Source: Franzmannia qiaohouensis (GTDB lineage: Bacteria; Pseudomonadota; Gammaproteobacteria; Pseudomonadales; Halomonadaceae). From it: a DNA stretch of 64,000 nucleotides. Position numbers and translations under genes: made by a program. Shown here one piece after another: positions 1 to 7,801 of the stretch. The stretch covers positions 186,001 through 250,000 of the forward strand of contig NZ_JARWAM010000004.1 of NCBI RefSeq assembly GCF_031451695.1, in the 5' to 3' direction. Numbering within the stretch: the stretch's first letter is position 1; each line of letters opens with the position of its first letter. The notes beneath the pieces are model-generated. The model was given only the letters and a program-made list of their open reading frames with translations. It was not told the origin of the DNA and searched no databases.

Positions 1-353
1 TCGACTGCGGAAAGTTGACTACATAAAGCGAGCCTTTTTTGGCTCGCTTGTAGTCATACTACAACCCCTTCTGCCGCTAAGTAATGATTGTGAGGCCCAG
101 TGTTCATGGGCCATAGTTCAATCACAGGCACGAATTAAAACGATTGTTTAAATGCAGCTTGTAGTCGCTATTAAACATTCGTTTGATGTTGCCGCCTGAT
201 ACGACCAAGGCAGTACAGACAGCCTTTGAAACCTGGTCAACCCTGAGACTACTTCGCAGGTGCAGCATAAAACGGACCCACACGGCACCCGATGAAGTCG
301 ACCAAGCCAAGCAGCGTGACACCGCAGTGCAACAAATGAGAAAGGACGGCCCC
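1..353. other. Intergenic leader upstream of aceA with a T-loop hairpin
   Basis: No convincing gene lies in this stretch. Its start holds an inverted repeat. GACTAC (17-22) pairs with GTAGTC (50-55), and AAGCGAGCC (26-34) pairs with GGCTCGCTT (41-49). A three-base bulge (23-25) interrupts the stem and the loop is six T residues. There is no T-run after the stem, so it is not a standard intrinsic terminator on either strand, though it may mark the end of a gene outside the window. The rest (about 60-320) is more AT-rich than the genes and probably holds the aceA promoter, but I could not fix a -35/-10 pair with sensible spacing. An open frame runs in from 183, yet the ribosome site and homology place the aceA start at 354, so 183-353 is most simply 5' untranslated sequence. 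Confidence 0.5.
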
Positions 354-1952
354 ATGTCAGCATATCAAGACGACCTAGACACCATCACTCGCTTACGCGA
401 CGCCCAGGGCGGCAAGTGGGATGCCATCAACCCCGAGTACGCCGCGCGCATGAAGGCCCAGAACCGCTTCAAGACCGGCCTCGACATCGCCCGCTACACC
501 GCTGGGATCATGCGTCAGGACATGGCCGACTACGACGCCGACACCAGCCAGTACACCCAGTCGCTGGGCTGCTGGCACGGTTTCATCGGCCAGCAGAAGA
601 TGATCGCCATCAAGCGCCATCACGGCACCACCAGCAAGCGCTACCTGTACCTCTCGGGCTGGATGATCGCCGCGCTGCGCTCCGAATTCGGCCCGCTGCC
701 CGACCAGTCGATGCACGAAAAGACCTCGGTGCCAGCGCTGATCGAAGAGCTCTATACCTTCCTGCGCCAGGCCGATGCCCGCGAGCTCGGCCACCTGTTC
801 CACGAGCTGGACGAGGCTCAGGCCAAGGGTGACGACATCGCCGCACGCGCCGTACAGAAGCGCATCGACAACTACGAAACCCACGTGGTGCCGATCATCG
901 CCGATATCGACGCCGGCTTCGGCAACGAGGAGGCCACCTACCTGCTGGCCAAGCGCATGATCGAGGCCGGTGCCTGCTGCATCCAGCTCGAGAACCAGGT
1001 GTCCGACGTCAAGCAGTGCGGCCACCAGGATGGCAAGGTCACCGTGCCGCATGAGGACTTCCTGGCCAAGATCAACGCCGTGCGCTACGCCTTCCTCGAG
1101 CTTGGCGTCGACGACGGCGTGATCGTGGCACGCACCGACTCACTGGGCGCCGGCCTGACCCAGAAGCTGCCGGTGAGCACGGAGCCAGGGGATCTGGCCG
1201 CGCAGTACAACAGCTTCCTCTACACCACGCCGATCGATTCCATCGATGACGTCCGCGAGGGCGACAGCGTGATCAAGCTGGACGGCGAGCTGCGCAAGCC
1301 ACTGCGCCTGGCCAACGGCCTGTATCGCTTTCGCTCGGGCACCGGCGAGGATCGCGTGGTGCTGGACTGCATCACCAGCCTGCAGAACGGTGCCGACCTG
1401 CTGTGGATCGAGACCGAGAAGCCCCACGTCGGGCAGATCGCCAGCATGGTCAACCGCATCCGCGAGGTGGTGCCGGACGCCAAGCTGGTCTACAACAATT
1501 CGCCGTCGTTCAACTGGACCCTCAACTTCCGCCAGCAGGTGTTCGACGCCTGGCAGGCCGAGGGCAAGGATGTCTCGGCCTACGACCGCGACCAGCTGAT
1601 GAGCGCCGAGTACGACGCCACTGAACTGGGCACGCTGGCCGACGAGTGGACGCGCAACTTCCAGCGCGACGCAGCCCGCGAGGCAGGTATCTTCCACCAC
1701 CTGATCACGCTGCCCACCTACCACACCGCGGCACTCTCTACCGACGAGCTGGCCAAGGGCTACTTCGGCGAAGAGGGCATGCTGGCCTACGTCGCCGGGG
1801 TCCAGCGCAAGGAGATCCGCAGCGGCCTGGCCTGCGTCAAGCACCAGGACATGGCCGGCTCCAATATCGGCGACGATCACAAGGAGTACTTCTCCGGTGC
1901 CGGCGCACTCAAGGCCGGCGGCAAGGACAACACCATGAACCAGTTTGGCTGA
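354..1952 (+). CDS. aceA: Isocitrate lyase (532 aa, long Pseudomonas-type)
   Basis: Isocitrate lyase splits isocitrate into glyoxylate and succinate. It opens the glyoxylate shunt that lets cells grow on acetate, fatty acids and other C2 sources. The catalytic signature KQCGH sits at residues 220-224, with Cys222 as the expected catalytic cysteine, followed by QDGKVTVPHEDF. The length matches the long ICL class known from Pseudomonas (about 531 aa) rather than the 434-residue E. coli form. The frame is open upstream to 183, but ATG 354 is chosen because GAAAGGA lies about 8 bases before it and the protein then begins MSAYQDDLDTI, as expected for the family. It is a single-gene unit ended by a strong terminator at 1995-2020. 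Malate synthase is not in the window. Confidence 0.96.
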   Translation: MSAYQDDLDTITRLRDAQGGKWDAINPEYAARMKAQNRFKTGLDIARYTAGIMRQDMADYDADTSQYTQSLGCWHGFIGQQKMIAIKRHHGTTSKRYLYLSGWMIAALRSEFGPLPDQSMHEKTSVPALIEELYTFLRQADARELGHLFHELDEAQAKGDDIAARAVQKRIDNYETHVVPIIADIDAGFGNEEATYLLAKRMIEAGACCIQLENQVSDVKQCGHQDGKVTVPHEDFLAKINAVRYAFLELGVDDGVIVARTDSLGAGLTQKLPVSTEPGDLAAQYNSFLYTTPIDSIDDVREGDSVIKLDGELRKPLRLANGLYRFRSGTGEDRVVLDCITSLQNGADLLWIETEKPHVGQIASMVNRIREVVPDAKLVYNNSPSFNWTLNFRQQVFDAWQAEGKDVSAYDRDQLMSAEYDATELGTLADEWTRNFQRDAAREAGIFHHLITLPTYHTAALSTDELAKGYFGEEGMLAYVAGVQRKEIRSGLACVKHQDMAGSNIGDDHKEYFSGAGALKAGGKDNTMNQFG

Positions 1953-1994
1953 TTCACGCCAAGACGCGCAGCTCGCATGGCATGACAGTGATTT

Positions 1995-2020
1995 GGGGAG
2001 GCAGCCGCCTCCCCTTTTTT
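1995..2020 (+). terminator. Rho-independent terminator of aceA
   Basis: GGGGAGGC (1995-2002) and GCCTCCCC (2007-2014) form a perfect 8-bp GC-rich stem with loop AGCC, directly followed by six T residues (2015-2020). It lies 42 bp after the aceA stop codon. Confidence 0.9.
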
Positions 2021-2160
2021 GCGCCTTTCCTTATTGTTTGTCGATTGACGGGCCTACACTGGGGGCACTCGAGCGTAAAGCGCTGGTCGAAGCGGACAAG
2101 TGGGATTAAACTCGCTGAAAACACCGTTTCATAATCTGTTTGATCATCGGAGGAGCTCCC

Positions 2161-2628
2161 ATGAAACGTCTTATTCCCGTCGTTGCCCTGGGCATGCTGA
2201 CATTGGCCGGCTGTGCCAATACCGCGCCCTATGGCGGTGACGTATATCGCGGCAGCCAGGCCCAGACCGGGCAGAGCGTCGCCTACGGCACCATCACCGC
2301 GCTGCGCCAGGTGCAGATCCAGGCCGACAGTCCGCAGGGTAACGTGATCGGCACCCTGGGCGGCGGGGTCATCGGTGGCCTGCTCGGTAACCAGGTCGGC
2401 GGCGGTTCAGGACGCCAGCTGGCGACCGCCGCCGGCGCCATCGGTGGCGCCATGGCCGGCTCGCGCACCGAGGACGCGGTCAATCGCACCCGCGCCTGGG
2501 AGATGGAGGTCCGCCGCGACAATGGCGAAAGCGTGGTCGTGGTGCAGCGCGCCGACCGCGACTTCCAGGTCGGCCAGCGGGTTCGCCTGATCGGCAGCGG
2601 CGCCAGCATGAGCGTGGCGCCCTACTGA
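2161..2628 (+). CDS. slyB: SlyB-like glycine-zipper outer-membrane lipoprotein (155 aa)
   Basis: This is a small lipoprotein of the SlyB/Pcp family (glycine zipper 2TM domain). SlyB is associated with the outer membrane and, in enterobacteria, with the PhoP envelope-stress response. The signal peptide ends in the lipobox LAGC, making Cys18 the lipidated residue. A GxxxG-rich segment (GGGVIGGLLGNQVGGG) at about residues 67-83 forms the zipper, and a beta-rich C-terminal domain follows. The length equals that of E. coli SlyB (155 aa), and the GDVY and SYGTI/AYGTI regions match it. ATG 2161 is preceded by a strong GGAGGAG site about 6 bases upstream, so the longer frame from 2140 is not used. 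Exact function in this host is unknown. Confidence 0.88.
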   Translation: MKRLIPVVALGMLTLAGCANTAPYGGDVYRGSQAQTGQSVAYGTITALRQVQIQADSPQGNVIGTLGGGVIGGLLGNQVGGGSGRQLATAAGAIGGAMAGSRTEDAVNRTRAWEMEVRRDNGESVVVVQRADRDFQVGQRVRLIGSGASMSVAPY

Positions 2629-2660
2629 GCTCCGCCGTATTGATCGAGTGATGAAGGTAA

Positions 2661-2694
2661 CGATAAAGGCTCGCCAGATGGCGAGCCTTTATCG
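2661..2694. terminator. Bidirectional hairpin terminator between slyB and a convergent gene
   Basis: A perfect 15-bp stem (2661-2675 with 2680-2694) encloses the 4-base loop AGAT. The stem has A-rich and T-rich ends (ATAAAGGCTCGCC / GGCGAGCCTTTAT), so it can serve both slyB and the convergent small membrane gene. Confidence 0.8.
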
Positions 2695-2716
2695 GTTATG
2701 GCAATGACTGGCTGGC

Positions 2717-3001
2717 TCAGTGCGACTTGGCCTTCTTCATGGCCCAGCACAGCAGCCGCTTGGCGACCCAGGCCACCAGGGCGATGACCAGCAGCGTCAG
2801 CAGCATATCCACCGGGCGCACCAGGAAGGTCGCCCCCAGGATCGCCAGCGCCGGGCACCATACCCAGCGCTCGTCGGCGTTGCTTTGCAGCGCCTCGGGC
2901 AGCGTGCGCGACATAAACGGGCTCAGGCTGGCTTCCCAGCCGCGCAGGCTGAAGAACAGGATGGCGGCAAACCCAATCAGCCAGATAATGGTCACGGTCA
3001 T
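2717..3001 (-). CDS. Small two-segment membrane protein, unknown function (94 aa)
   Basis: I do not recognise the family. The protein has a hydrophobic N-terminus (about residues 3-20, MTVTIIWLIGFAAILFFSL), a polar middle, and a longer hydrophobic stretch at about 50-84, then a basic tail CWAMKKAKSH. This predicts two or three membrane segments with the C-terminus in the cytoplasm. ATG 3001 is chosen because GGAG lies 7-8 bases upstream; a TTG two codons earlier has no better site. It stands alone, divergent from slyD and convergent with slyB across a perfect hairpin. GC content and codon use look like the neighbours. Confidence 0.7.
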   Translation of the reverse strand: MTVTIIWLIGFAAILFFSLRGWEASLSPFMSRTLPEALQSNADERWVWCPALAILGATFLVRPVDMLLTLLVIALVAWVAKRLLCWAMKKAKSH

Positions 3002-3286
3002 TGGCAATCTCCATCATGGTTTAGCGGTTGAAGGTCGAAACGCAGCGGATAAATGATCCTCAGGGTAAAACATGCCGGCGATGAAAAGTACCCGCGATTG
3101 GGCGCATGGCGTCTTCTCGTTCAACCTCGCCGTCGGCTGGCTAGCGCCCATGCGGTTCTCTGCGGCGGGGCTTGAGCGCCAGTCATGATGGGCAATCGAA
3201 ACCTGAAAAAATTCCCTGCGCCCCTGACAGCCCCCCGACCGGCACGTTACCATTAGCCTGACATGCACTCACCGAAAGGTTCATCA

Positions 3287-3769
3287 ATGCAGATTGCGCA
3301 GAACTCCGTTGTCGCGTTTCACTACACCCTGACCAACGATGCAGGTGAGGTGCTGGACAGCTCGGAAGGCCGCGACCCGCTAACCTACCTCCACGGCGCC
3401 GGCAACATCATTCCGGGTCTGGAAAAGGAACTCGAAGGCCGCGAAAGCGGTGAAAAACTGCAGGTCACCGTTGAGCCGGCCGAAGGCTATGGCGAAACCC
3501 AGCCGTCGCTGGTGCAGGAAGTCCCCCGCGATGCCTTCCAGGGCGTCGAGAGCGTCGAGCCGGGCATGCAGTTCCAGGCTCAGACCCAGGGCGGCCCGCT
3601 GATGGTCACCGTGACTCAGGTCGAAGGCGACACCGTGACCGTGGATGGCAACCATCCGCTGGCCGGCCAGACGCTGAACTTCGACGTCGAGATCTCCACG
3701 GTGCGCGAAGCCAGCCAGGAAGAGCTCGAGCACGGTCACGTGCACGGCGAGGGCGGCGTGGAGCACTAA
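3287..3769 (+). CDS. slyD: SlyD-type FKBP peptidyl-prolyl isomerase (160 aa)
   Basis: SlyD is a cytoplasmic prolyl isomerase and folding helper. The FKBP half-domains flank an inserted IF chaperone flap, visible here as FHYTL...GRDPLTYLHGAGNIIPGLEKEL followed by the VEPAEGYGE flap region. In E. coli a His/Cys-rich tail binds nickel and feeds hydrogenase assembly. Here the tail is short but still His-rich (HGHVHGEGGVEH), so limited metal binding is plausible. ATG 3287 is used because AAAGG lies about 7 bases upstream; the frame extends back to 3263 but that start lacks a site. It is followed by a hairpin and then by nikR on the opposite strand, so a nickel-handling gene sits next to the nickel uptake locus. 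That link is inference. Confidence 0.88.
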   Translation: MQIAQNSVVAFHYTLTNDAGEVLDSSEGRDPLTYLHGAGNIIPGLEKELEGRESGEKLQVTVEPAEGYGETQPSLVQEVPRDAFQGVESVEPGMQFQAQTQGGPLMVTVTQVEGDTVTVDGNHPLAGQTLNFDVEISTVREASQEELEHGHVHGEGGVEH

Positions 3770-3794
3770 ACGCTCGCCACGCTCGATCCGACAC

Positions 3795-3819
3795 GCGGGG
3801 CAGCCATCGGCTGCCCCGC
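3795..3819. terminator. GC-rich hairpin between slyD and nikR
   Basis: GCGGGGCAGCC (3795-3805) pairs with GGCTGCCCCGC (3809-3819) across loop ATC, an 11-bp perfect stem between two convergent genes. The following GTCGTTT is only a weak T-tract, so termination is likely but not certain. Confidence 0.6.
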
Positions 3820-3826
3820 CGTCGTT

Positions 3827-4243
3827 TCAGGTCTCACCATCAGCCCGCTGGGGCACCAGTACCAGCTGTCCGTGGCGCACGCTGCGCTCGGCGATCACCT
3901 CGCTGGCGAACCCCTGTACCTCGCACCCGCGGCCCTTGAGCACCGCCACCTCCAGACAGCTGTGGTGGTCGAGATGCACGTGCAGGGTCGAGACGGTCAG
4001 GTGGTGGTGGGCGTGGGAGTGGTGGGTCAGGCGCTTGGCCAGCTCCCGCGCGGCATGATCGTAGACGTACACCAGCGCTCCCACGCAGGGCTGCTCGGCG
4101 TCGCCCTCCAGCGTCGTCTCCTTGATTCCCGCCCGCGCCAGGTCGCGGATCGCCTCGGAGCGATTCTGATAGCCACGCTGGGCGATCAATCGGTCCAGGT
4201 CCGCCATCAGGGCATCGTCCAAGGTCACCGTTACCCGCTGCAT
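3827..4243 (-). CDS. nikR: Nickel-responsive repressor NikR (138 aa)
   Basis: NikR is a tetrameric repressor that senses nickel and shuts off the Nik importer. Residues 1-45 form the ribbon-helix-helix DNA-binding domain (RVTVTLDDALMADLDRLIAQ...NRSEAIRDLAR). Residues 55-133 form the ACT-like metal-binding domain. The square-planar nickel ligands of E. coli NikR (His76, His87, His89, Cys95) correspond to His77, His88, His90 and Cys96 here, in the stretch LHVHLDHHSC. An extra His cluster HHSHAHHH (74-81) is present. ATG 4243 has GAGGAGGG 4-5 bases upstream; the frame runs on to 4273 without support. The gene is divergent from nikA with a 103-bp spacer that contains the operator. Confidence 0.96.
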   Translation of the reverse strand: MQRVTVTLDDALMADLDRLIAQRGYQNRSEAIRDLARAGIKETTLEGDAEQPCVGALVYVYDHAARELAKRLTHHSHAHHHLTVSTLHVHLDHHSCLEVAVLKGRGCEVQGFASEVIAERSVRHGQLVLVPQRADGET

Positions 4244-4277
4244 TGCTCCCTCCTCGCTCGCGTGGGTCGCCACGCGA

Positions 4278-4305
4278 GTATGATGTTATTGACTAGACTT
4301 CATAC
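4278..4305. promoter_or_regulatory. NikR operator, exact GTATGA-N16-TCATAC
   Basis: GTATGA (4278-4283) and TCATAC (4300-4305) are separated by exactly 16 bases, identical to the E. coli NikR operator consensus. A TTGACT hexamer at 4289-4294, a possible -35 for nikA, lies inside the operator, so binding would block polymerase. The site lies in the spacer between the divergent nikR and nikA genes and could control both. Confidence 0.93.
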
Positions 4306-4346
4306 GGCGTCGACTTTAGGGTAAGAAAAAAGCCAAGGATCCGCTC

Positions 4347-5939
4347 ATGTCGCTATCGCGTTGTCGCTGGCTCGTCGCCGCGACGCTGGCCCTCGCCTTC
4401 AGCCCGCTGGCCGCCGGAGCCCCCTCGCAGCTGGTGCTGGCCATCGGCGGCGAACCCGATGACGGCTTCGACCCGCTGCTGGGTTGGGGCCACTACGGTC
4501 ATCCGCTGTTCCAGTCGACGCTGCTGAGTCGCGATGCCGAGCTTGCCAGCCAGCCCGAGCTGGGCCACGACTGGTCGCTATCCGACGACCGCCTGCGCTG
4601 GACCCTGCAGCTGCGCGACGACGCCAGGTTCAGCGACGGCACGCCGCTGACCGCCGCGGACGTGGCCTTCACCTTCAACGCTGCCGCCCGGGCCGGGGGA
4701 CGCGCCGACCTCAGCGTACTGGCCAGCGCCGAGGCCCTCGACGACCACCGCGTACGGCTGACCCTGACAGAGCCACGCATCACCTTCGTCGAGACCCTCC
4801 ACACCCTGGGCATCGTGCCCGACGCCGACCGCGACAACGGCTACCACGACGGCTACGCTCGCGCGCCGCTGGGCTCCGGCCCCTACCGACTGGTCGAGTG
4901 GCAGGAGGGCGAGCAGCTGATCGTCGAACGCAACCCCCACTACCATGGCGACACACCGCCCTTCGAACGGCTGGTGTTCCGCTTCACCGGCGAGGATACC
5001 ACGCTGGCCGCCGCCAATGCCGGCGACCTGCAGCTGGCTGCGATTGCGCCGGCGCTGGCCGCCCAGCCGCCCACCGGCATGCATCGGGTCGCCATGCAGA
5101 GCGTCGACAACCGCGGCATCCTGTTCCCCATGCGGCGCGCCAGCGGTGATACCAGTGCAAGCGGCGCGCCGATCGGCAACGACGTCACCGCCGACCCGGC
5201 AATCCGCCAGGCGATCAACCTGGCCCTCGACCGCGAGCTGCTGGTGGAGGTCGCCCTGCACGGCTTCGGCCAGCCGGCCTACGGCCCCGCCGACGGCCTG
5301 CCGTGGAGCGATCCCGCCGAGCGCGTCGACGACGGCGACCTGCAGGCCGCCGCCGAGCGACTCGACGCCGCGGGCTGGCAGCTGCAGGACGATGGCCTGC
5401 GCCGGCGCGACGGCCAGGCGGCGCGCTTCCACCTCACCTACCCCGCCGGCGACACTACCCGCCAGCTGCTCGCCGAGAGCGTTGCCGAACTGCTGCGCCC
5501 GCTGGGTATCGCGGTCGAGCCGATGGGCCGCCACTGGGACGAGATCCGCCGCGAGGCGCTGCATCAAGATGCCATCCTGTTCGGCTGGGGTAGCCACAGC
5601 CCGCAGGAGATCTACTACCTCTATCACAGCCAGCACGCCGGGCAGGATTACTACAACAGCGGCTTCTATGCCAACCCGGCCGTCGACGCCCACCTCGAGG
5701 CGGCCCAGAACGCCGCGAGCTTCGACGCCTCGCTGCCCCATTGGCGAGCGGCCCAGTGGGACGGCGCACAGGGCTACGGCGTACGCGGCGACGCCGCCTG
5801 GGCCTGGCTGGTCAACCTCGAGCACCTCTACTTCGTCGACGACTGCCTCGACCTCGGTGAGCTGGGCGTCGCCCCCCACGGCCACGGCTGGCCGATCACC
5901 GCCAACCTGCTCGACTGGCAGTGGCAGTGCGAGGGATGA
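4347..5939 (+). CDS. nikA: Nickel ABC transporter substrate-binding protein NikA (530 aa)
   Basis: This is a periplasmic binding protein of the SBP family 5 (peptide/nickel class). An N-terminal signal peptide (about residues 1-24, ending ...SPLAAGA) exports it. Family features include PELGHDWSLSDDRLRWTLQL, the FSDGTPLTAADVAFTF block and PLGSGPYRLVEW. Several His residues lie near the N-terminus (GHYGH) and C-terminus (PHGHGW), compatible with metal or metal-chelate binding. The specificity call rests mainly on the adjacent NikR and its operator. A family-5 peptide or opine-metal binder would look similar. The start at 4347 has CAAGGA about 8 bases upstream. The stop overlaps the nikB start as ATGA. 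Confidence 0.88.
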   Translation: MSLSRCRWLVAATLALAFSPLAAGAPSQLVLAIGGEPDDGFDPLLGWGHYGHPLFQSTLLSRDAELASQPELGHDWSLSDDRLRWTLQLRDDARFSDGTPLTAADVAFTFNAAARAGGRADLSVLASAEALDDHRVRLTLTEPRITFVETLHTLGIVPDADRDNGYHDGYARAPLGSGPYRLVEWQEGEQLIVERNPHYHGDTPPFERLVFRFTGEDTTLAAANAGDLQLAAIAPALAAQPPTGMHRVAMQSVDNRGILFPMRRASGDTSASGAPIGNDVTADPAIRQAINLALDRELLVEVALHGFGQPAYGPADGLPWSDPAERVDDGDLQAAAERLDAAGWQLQDDGLRRRDGQAARFHLTYPAGDTTRQLLAESVAELLRPLGIAVEPMGRHWDEIRREALHQDAILFGWGSHSPQEIYYLYHSQHAGQDYYNSGFYANPAVDAHLEAAQNAASFDASLPHWRAAQWDGAQGYGVRGDAAWAWLVNLEHLYFVDDCLDLGELGVAPHGHGWPITANLLDWQWQCEG

Positions 5940-6919
5940 CCTGCCTGATCGCCGCGCTAGGCCGGCGACTGCTGCGCCTGATCGCGGTGCTCGGGATCGT
6001 CGCACTGGCCGCCTTCGGCCTGATGCAGGCCTCGCCGGTGGACCCGGTAGACGCCTACCTCGGCGCGCAGCTGGCCCAGGTCAGCCCCGAGCAGCGGGCG
6101 CTGATAGCCGAGCGCTGGGGCGTCGACCAGCCGGCAGTGCAGCAGTTTCGGCTGTGGCTGGGCAACCTGCTGCGCGGCGAACTGGGCTGGAGCCGGGTCT
6201 ACAACGCCCCGGTCGGCGAAGTGATCGGCACCCGCTTCCTGGCCTCGCTGCCGCTGCTGGCCAGTGCCTGGCTGGGTGCCACCCTGTTCGGCTTCATCCT
6301 CGGCGTAGTGGCCGGCACCCGCGAAGACGGCTGGGCCGACCGCTGGATCCGCCGCTACGCCTACACCCTCGCCTCCACGCCGACCTTCTGGCTGGCGATC
6401 CTGGCGCTGCTGCTGTTCTCGGTGGCGCTGGGCTGGACCCCGGTATGCTGTGCCGGACCTGCCGGGGTAACCCGCGATGAACTGGGCCTGGCCACCCGCC
6501 TCCACCATCTACTGCTGCCGGCGCTGACCCTGTCGCTGCTCGGCGTGGCCCAGATCACCCTGCACACCCGGGCGCGGATGCTCGAGCTGATGCGTTCCGA
6601 GATCGCCCTGCACGCCTTCGCCCAGGGCGCCAGCCGCCGCGAGGTGGCGTGGCGCCACGGCGCCCGTCACGCCTGCCTGCCGGCACTGACGCTGGCGTTT
6701 GCCTCACTGGGTGAGCTGTTCGGCGGAGCCATCCTGGTCGAGCAGGTGTTCGCCTACCCCGGCCTGGGCCGCGCCACGGTAGAGGCCGGCCTGCGCAGCG
6801 ACGTGCCGCTGCTGCTGGCCATTGCGCTGTTCACCGCGCTGTTCGTCAGCCTCGGCAATGCCCTGGCCGACGGCCTCTATCGGCTGGTCGACCCGCGCCT
6901 GCGCGAGGCATACCAGTGA
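5936..6919 (+). CDS. nikB: Nickel ABC transporter permease NikB (327 aa)
   Basis: NikB is an inner-membrane permease of the DppB/OppB type, with about six membrane segments. The start has the typical N-terminal helix (LLRLIAVLGIVALAAFGLMQ) followed by the ASPVDPVDAYLG loop. The EAA-type cytoplasmic loop is seen in ASRREVAWRHGARHACLPALT, the contact site for the ATPase subunits. ATG 5936 overlaps the nikA stop (ATGA), suggesting translational coupling. A GTG at 5921 in the same frame is an alternative but lies inside nikA. The 3' end overlaps nikC by 4 bp. Confidence 0.92.
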   Translation: MTCLIAALGRRLLRLIAVLGIVALAAFGLMQASPVDPVDAYLGAQLAQVSPEQRALIAERWGVDQPAVQQFRLWLGNLLRGELGWSRVYNAPVGEVIGTRFLASLPLLASAWLGATLFGFILGVVAGTREDGWADRWIRRYAYTLASTPTFWLAILALLLFSVALGWTPVCCAGPAGVTRDELGLATRLHHLLLPALTLSLLGVAQITLHTRARMLELMRSEIALHAFAQGASRREVAWRHGARHACLPALTLAFASLGELFGGAILVEQVFAYPGLGRATVEAGLRSDVPLLLAIALFTALFVSLGNALADGLYRLVDPRLREAYQ

Positions 6920-7773
6920 GCGGCGCAGCGCAGGCCAAGGCATCGCAACGGGTCCTGCGCGGCAATCCGCGGCTGGGCCTGGCGCTGGGGGCGCTGGCAC
7001 TGCTGGTGGCCCTCATCGCACTGCTGATCGCCCAGCCCACGCTCGCCGAGCGGGCCGCCGCCAGCGACTTCCAGGCCCGCCTGCTGGCCCCCGGCGGCGA
7101 GCACTGGTTTGGTACCGATGTACTCGGCCGCGATCTCCTGGCGCGCACCCTGCAGGGCCTTACCCTGAGCCTGTGGGTGGGTGCCGCGGCGGCACTGCTC
7201 GGCACCCTGATCGCGCTGGGCCTGGCGGCCCTGGCGTGTCACGGGCCGCGCACCGATGTCGCCGTGGGGCTGCTGGTCGACAGCGTGCTTGGGCTGCCGC
7301 ATCTGATCCTGCTGATCCTGATCGCCTTCGCCATGGGCGGCGGCACCCAGGCGGTGATCATCGCCGTGGCGCTGACCCACTGGCCGAGCCTGACCCGGGT
7401 ACTACGCGCCGAGCTGCTGCAGCTGAGGCAGGCCGACTACGTGCGCCTGTCGCGCCGCTTCGGCAAGTCCCGCGGCTACATCATCCGCCATCATCTGCTG
7501 CCGGCGCTGCTGCCCCACTGCCTGGTCGGCGGCCTGCTGCTGTTTCCCCATGCGATCCTCCATGAAGCGGCGCTGACCTTTCTCGGCTTCGGCCTCTCGC
7601 CGGGCCAGCCCGCCATCGGCGTGCTGCTCGCCGAATCGCTGCGCTATCTCAGTGCCGGCTACTGGTGGCTGGGCGTCTTCCCGGGGCTCGGCCTGCTGCT
7701 GCTGGTGCTGGCCTTCGACCGTCTGGGCAACGCCCTGCGGCGGCTGCTCACCCCCCGCGAGGCCCAGCAATGA
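6916..7773 (+). CDS. nikC: Nickel ABC transporter permease NikC (285 aa)
   Basis: This second permease, of the DppC/OppC type, pairs with NikB to form the membrane channel. It has an N-terminal membrane helix (residues about 17-40), then the typical HWFGTDVLGRDLLARTLQG block, further helices, and the EAA-like loop (RLSRRFGKSRGYIIRHHLLPAL, of which the central part is the ATPase contact). The start is GTG 6916, overlapping the nikB stop TGA (6917-6919), so it is translationally coupled. The family usually has an ATG or GTG in this position. Confidence 0.92.
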   Translation: MSGAAQAKASQRVLRGNPRLGLALGALALLVALIALLIAQPTLAERAAASDFQARLLAPGGEHWFGTDVLGRDLLARTLQGLTLSLWVGAAAALLGTLIALGLAALACHGPRTDVAVGLLVDSVLGLPHLILLILIAFAMGGGTQAVIIAVALTHWPSLTRVLRAELLQLRQADYVRLSRRFGKSRGYIIRHHLLPALLPHCLVGGLLLFPHAILHEAALTFLGFGLSPGQPAIGVLLAESLRYLSAGYWWLGVFPGLGLLLLVLAFDRLGNALRRLLTPREAQQ

Positions 7774-7801
7774 CCCCAACCTCGTCAAGCGGAGCCTGAC
7801 C

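Noticed and set aside
183..353. N-terminal extension of aceA
   Set aside because: The frame is open, but the extra 57 residues have no likeness to isocitrate lyases and the good ribosome site is before ATG 354.
393..1052. Long open frames antisense to aceA
   Set aside because: High GC produces long antisense frames in many genes here; no ribosome site or recognisable protein.
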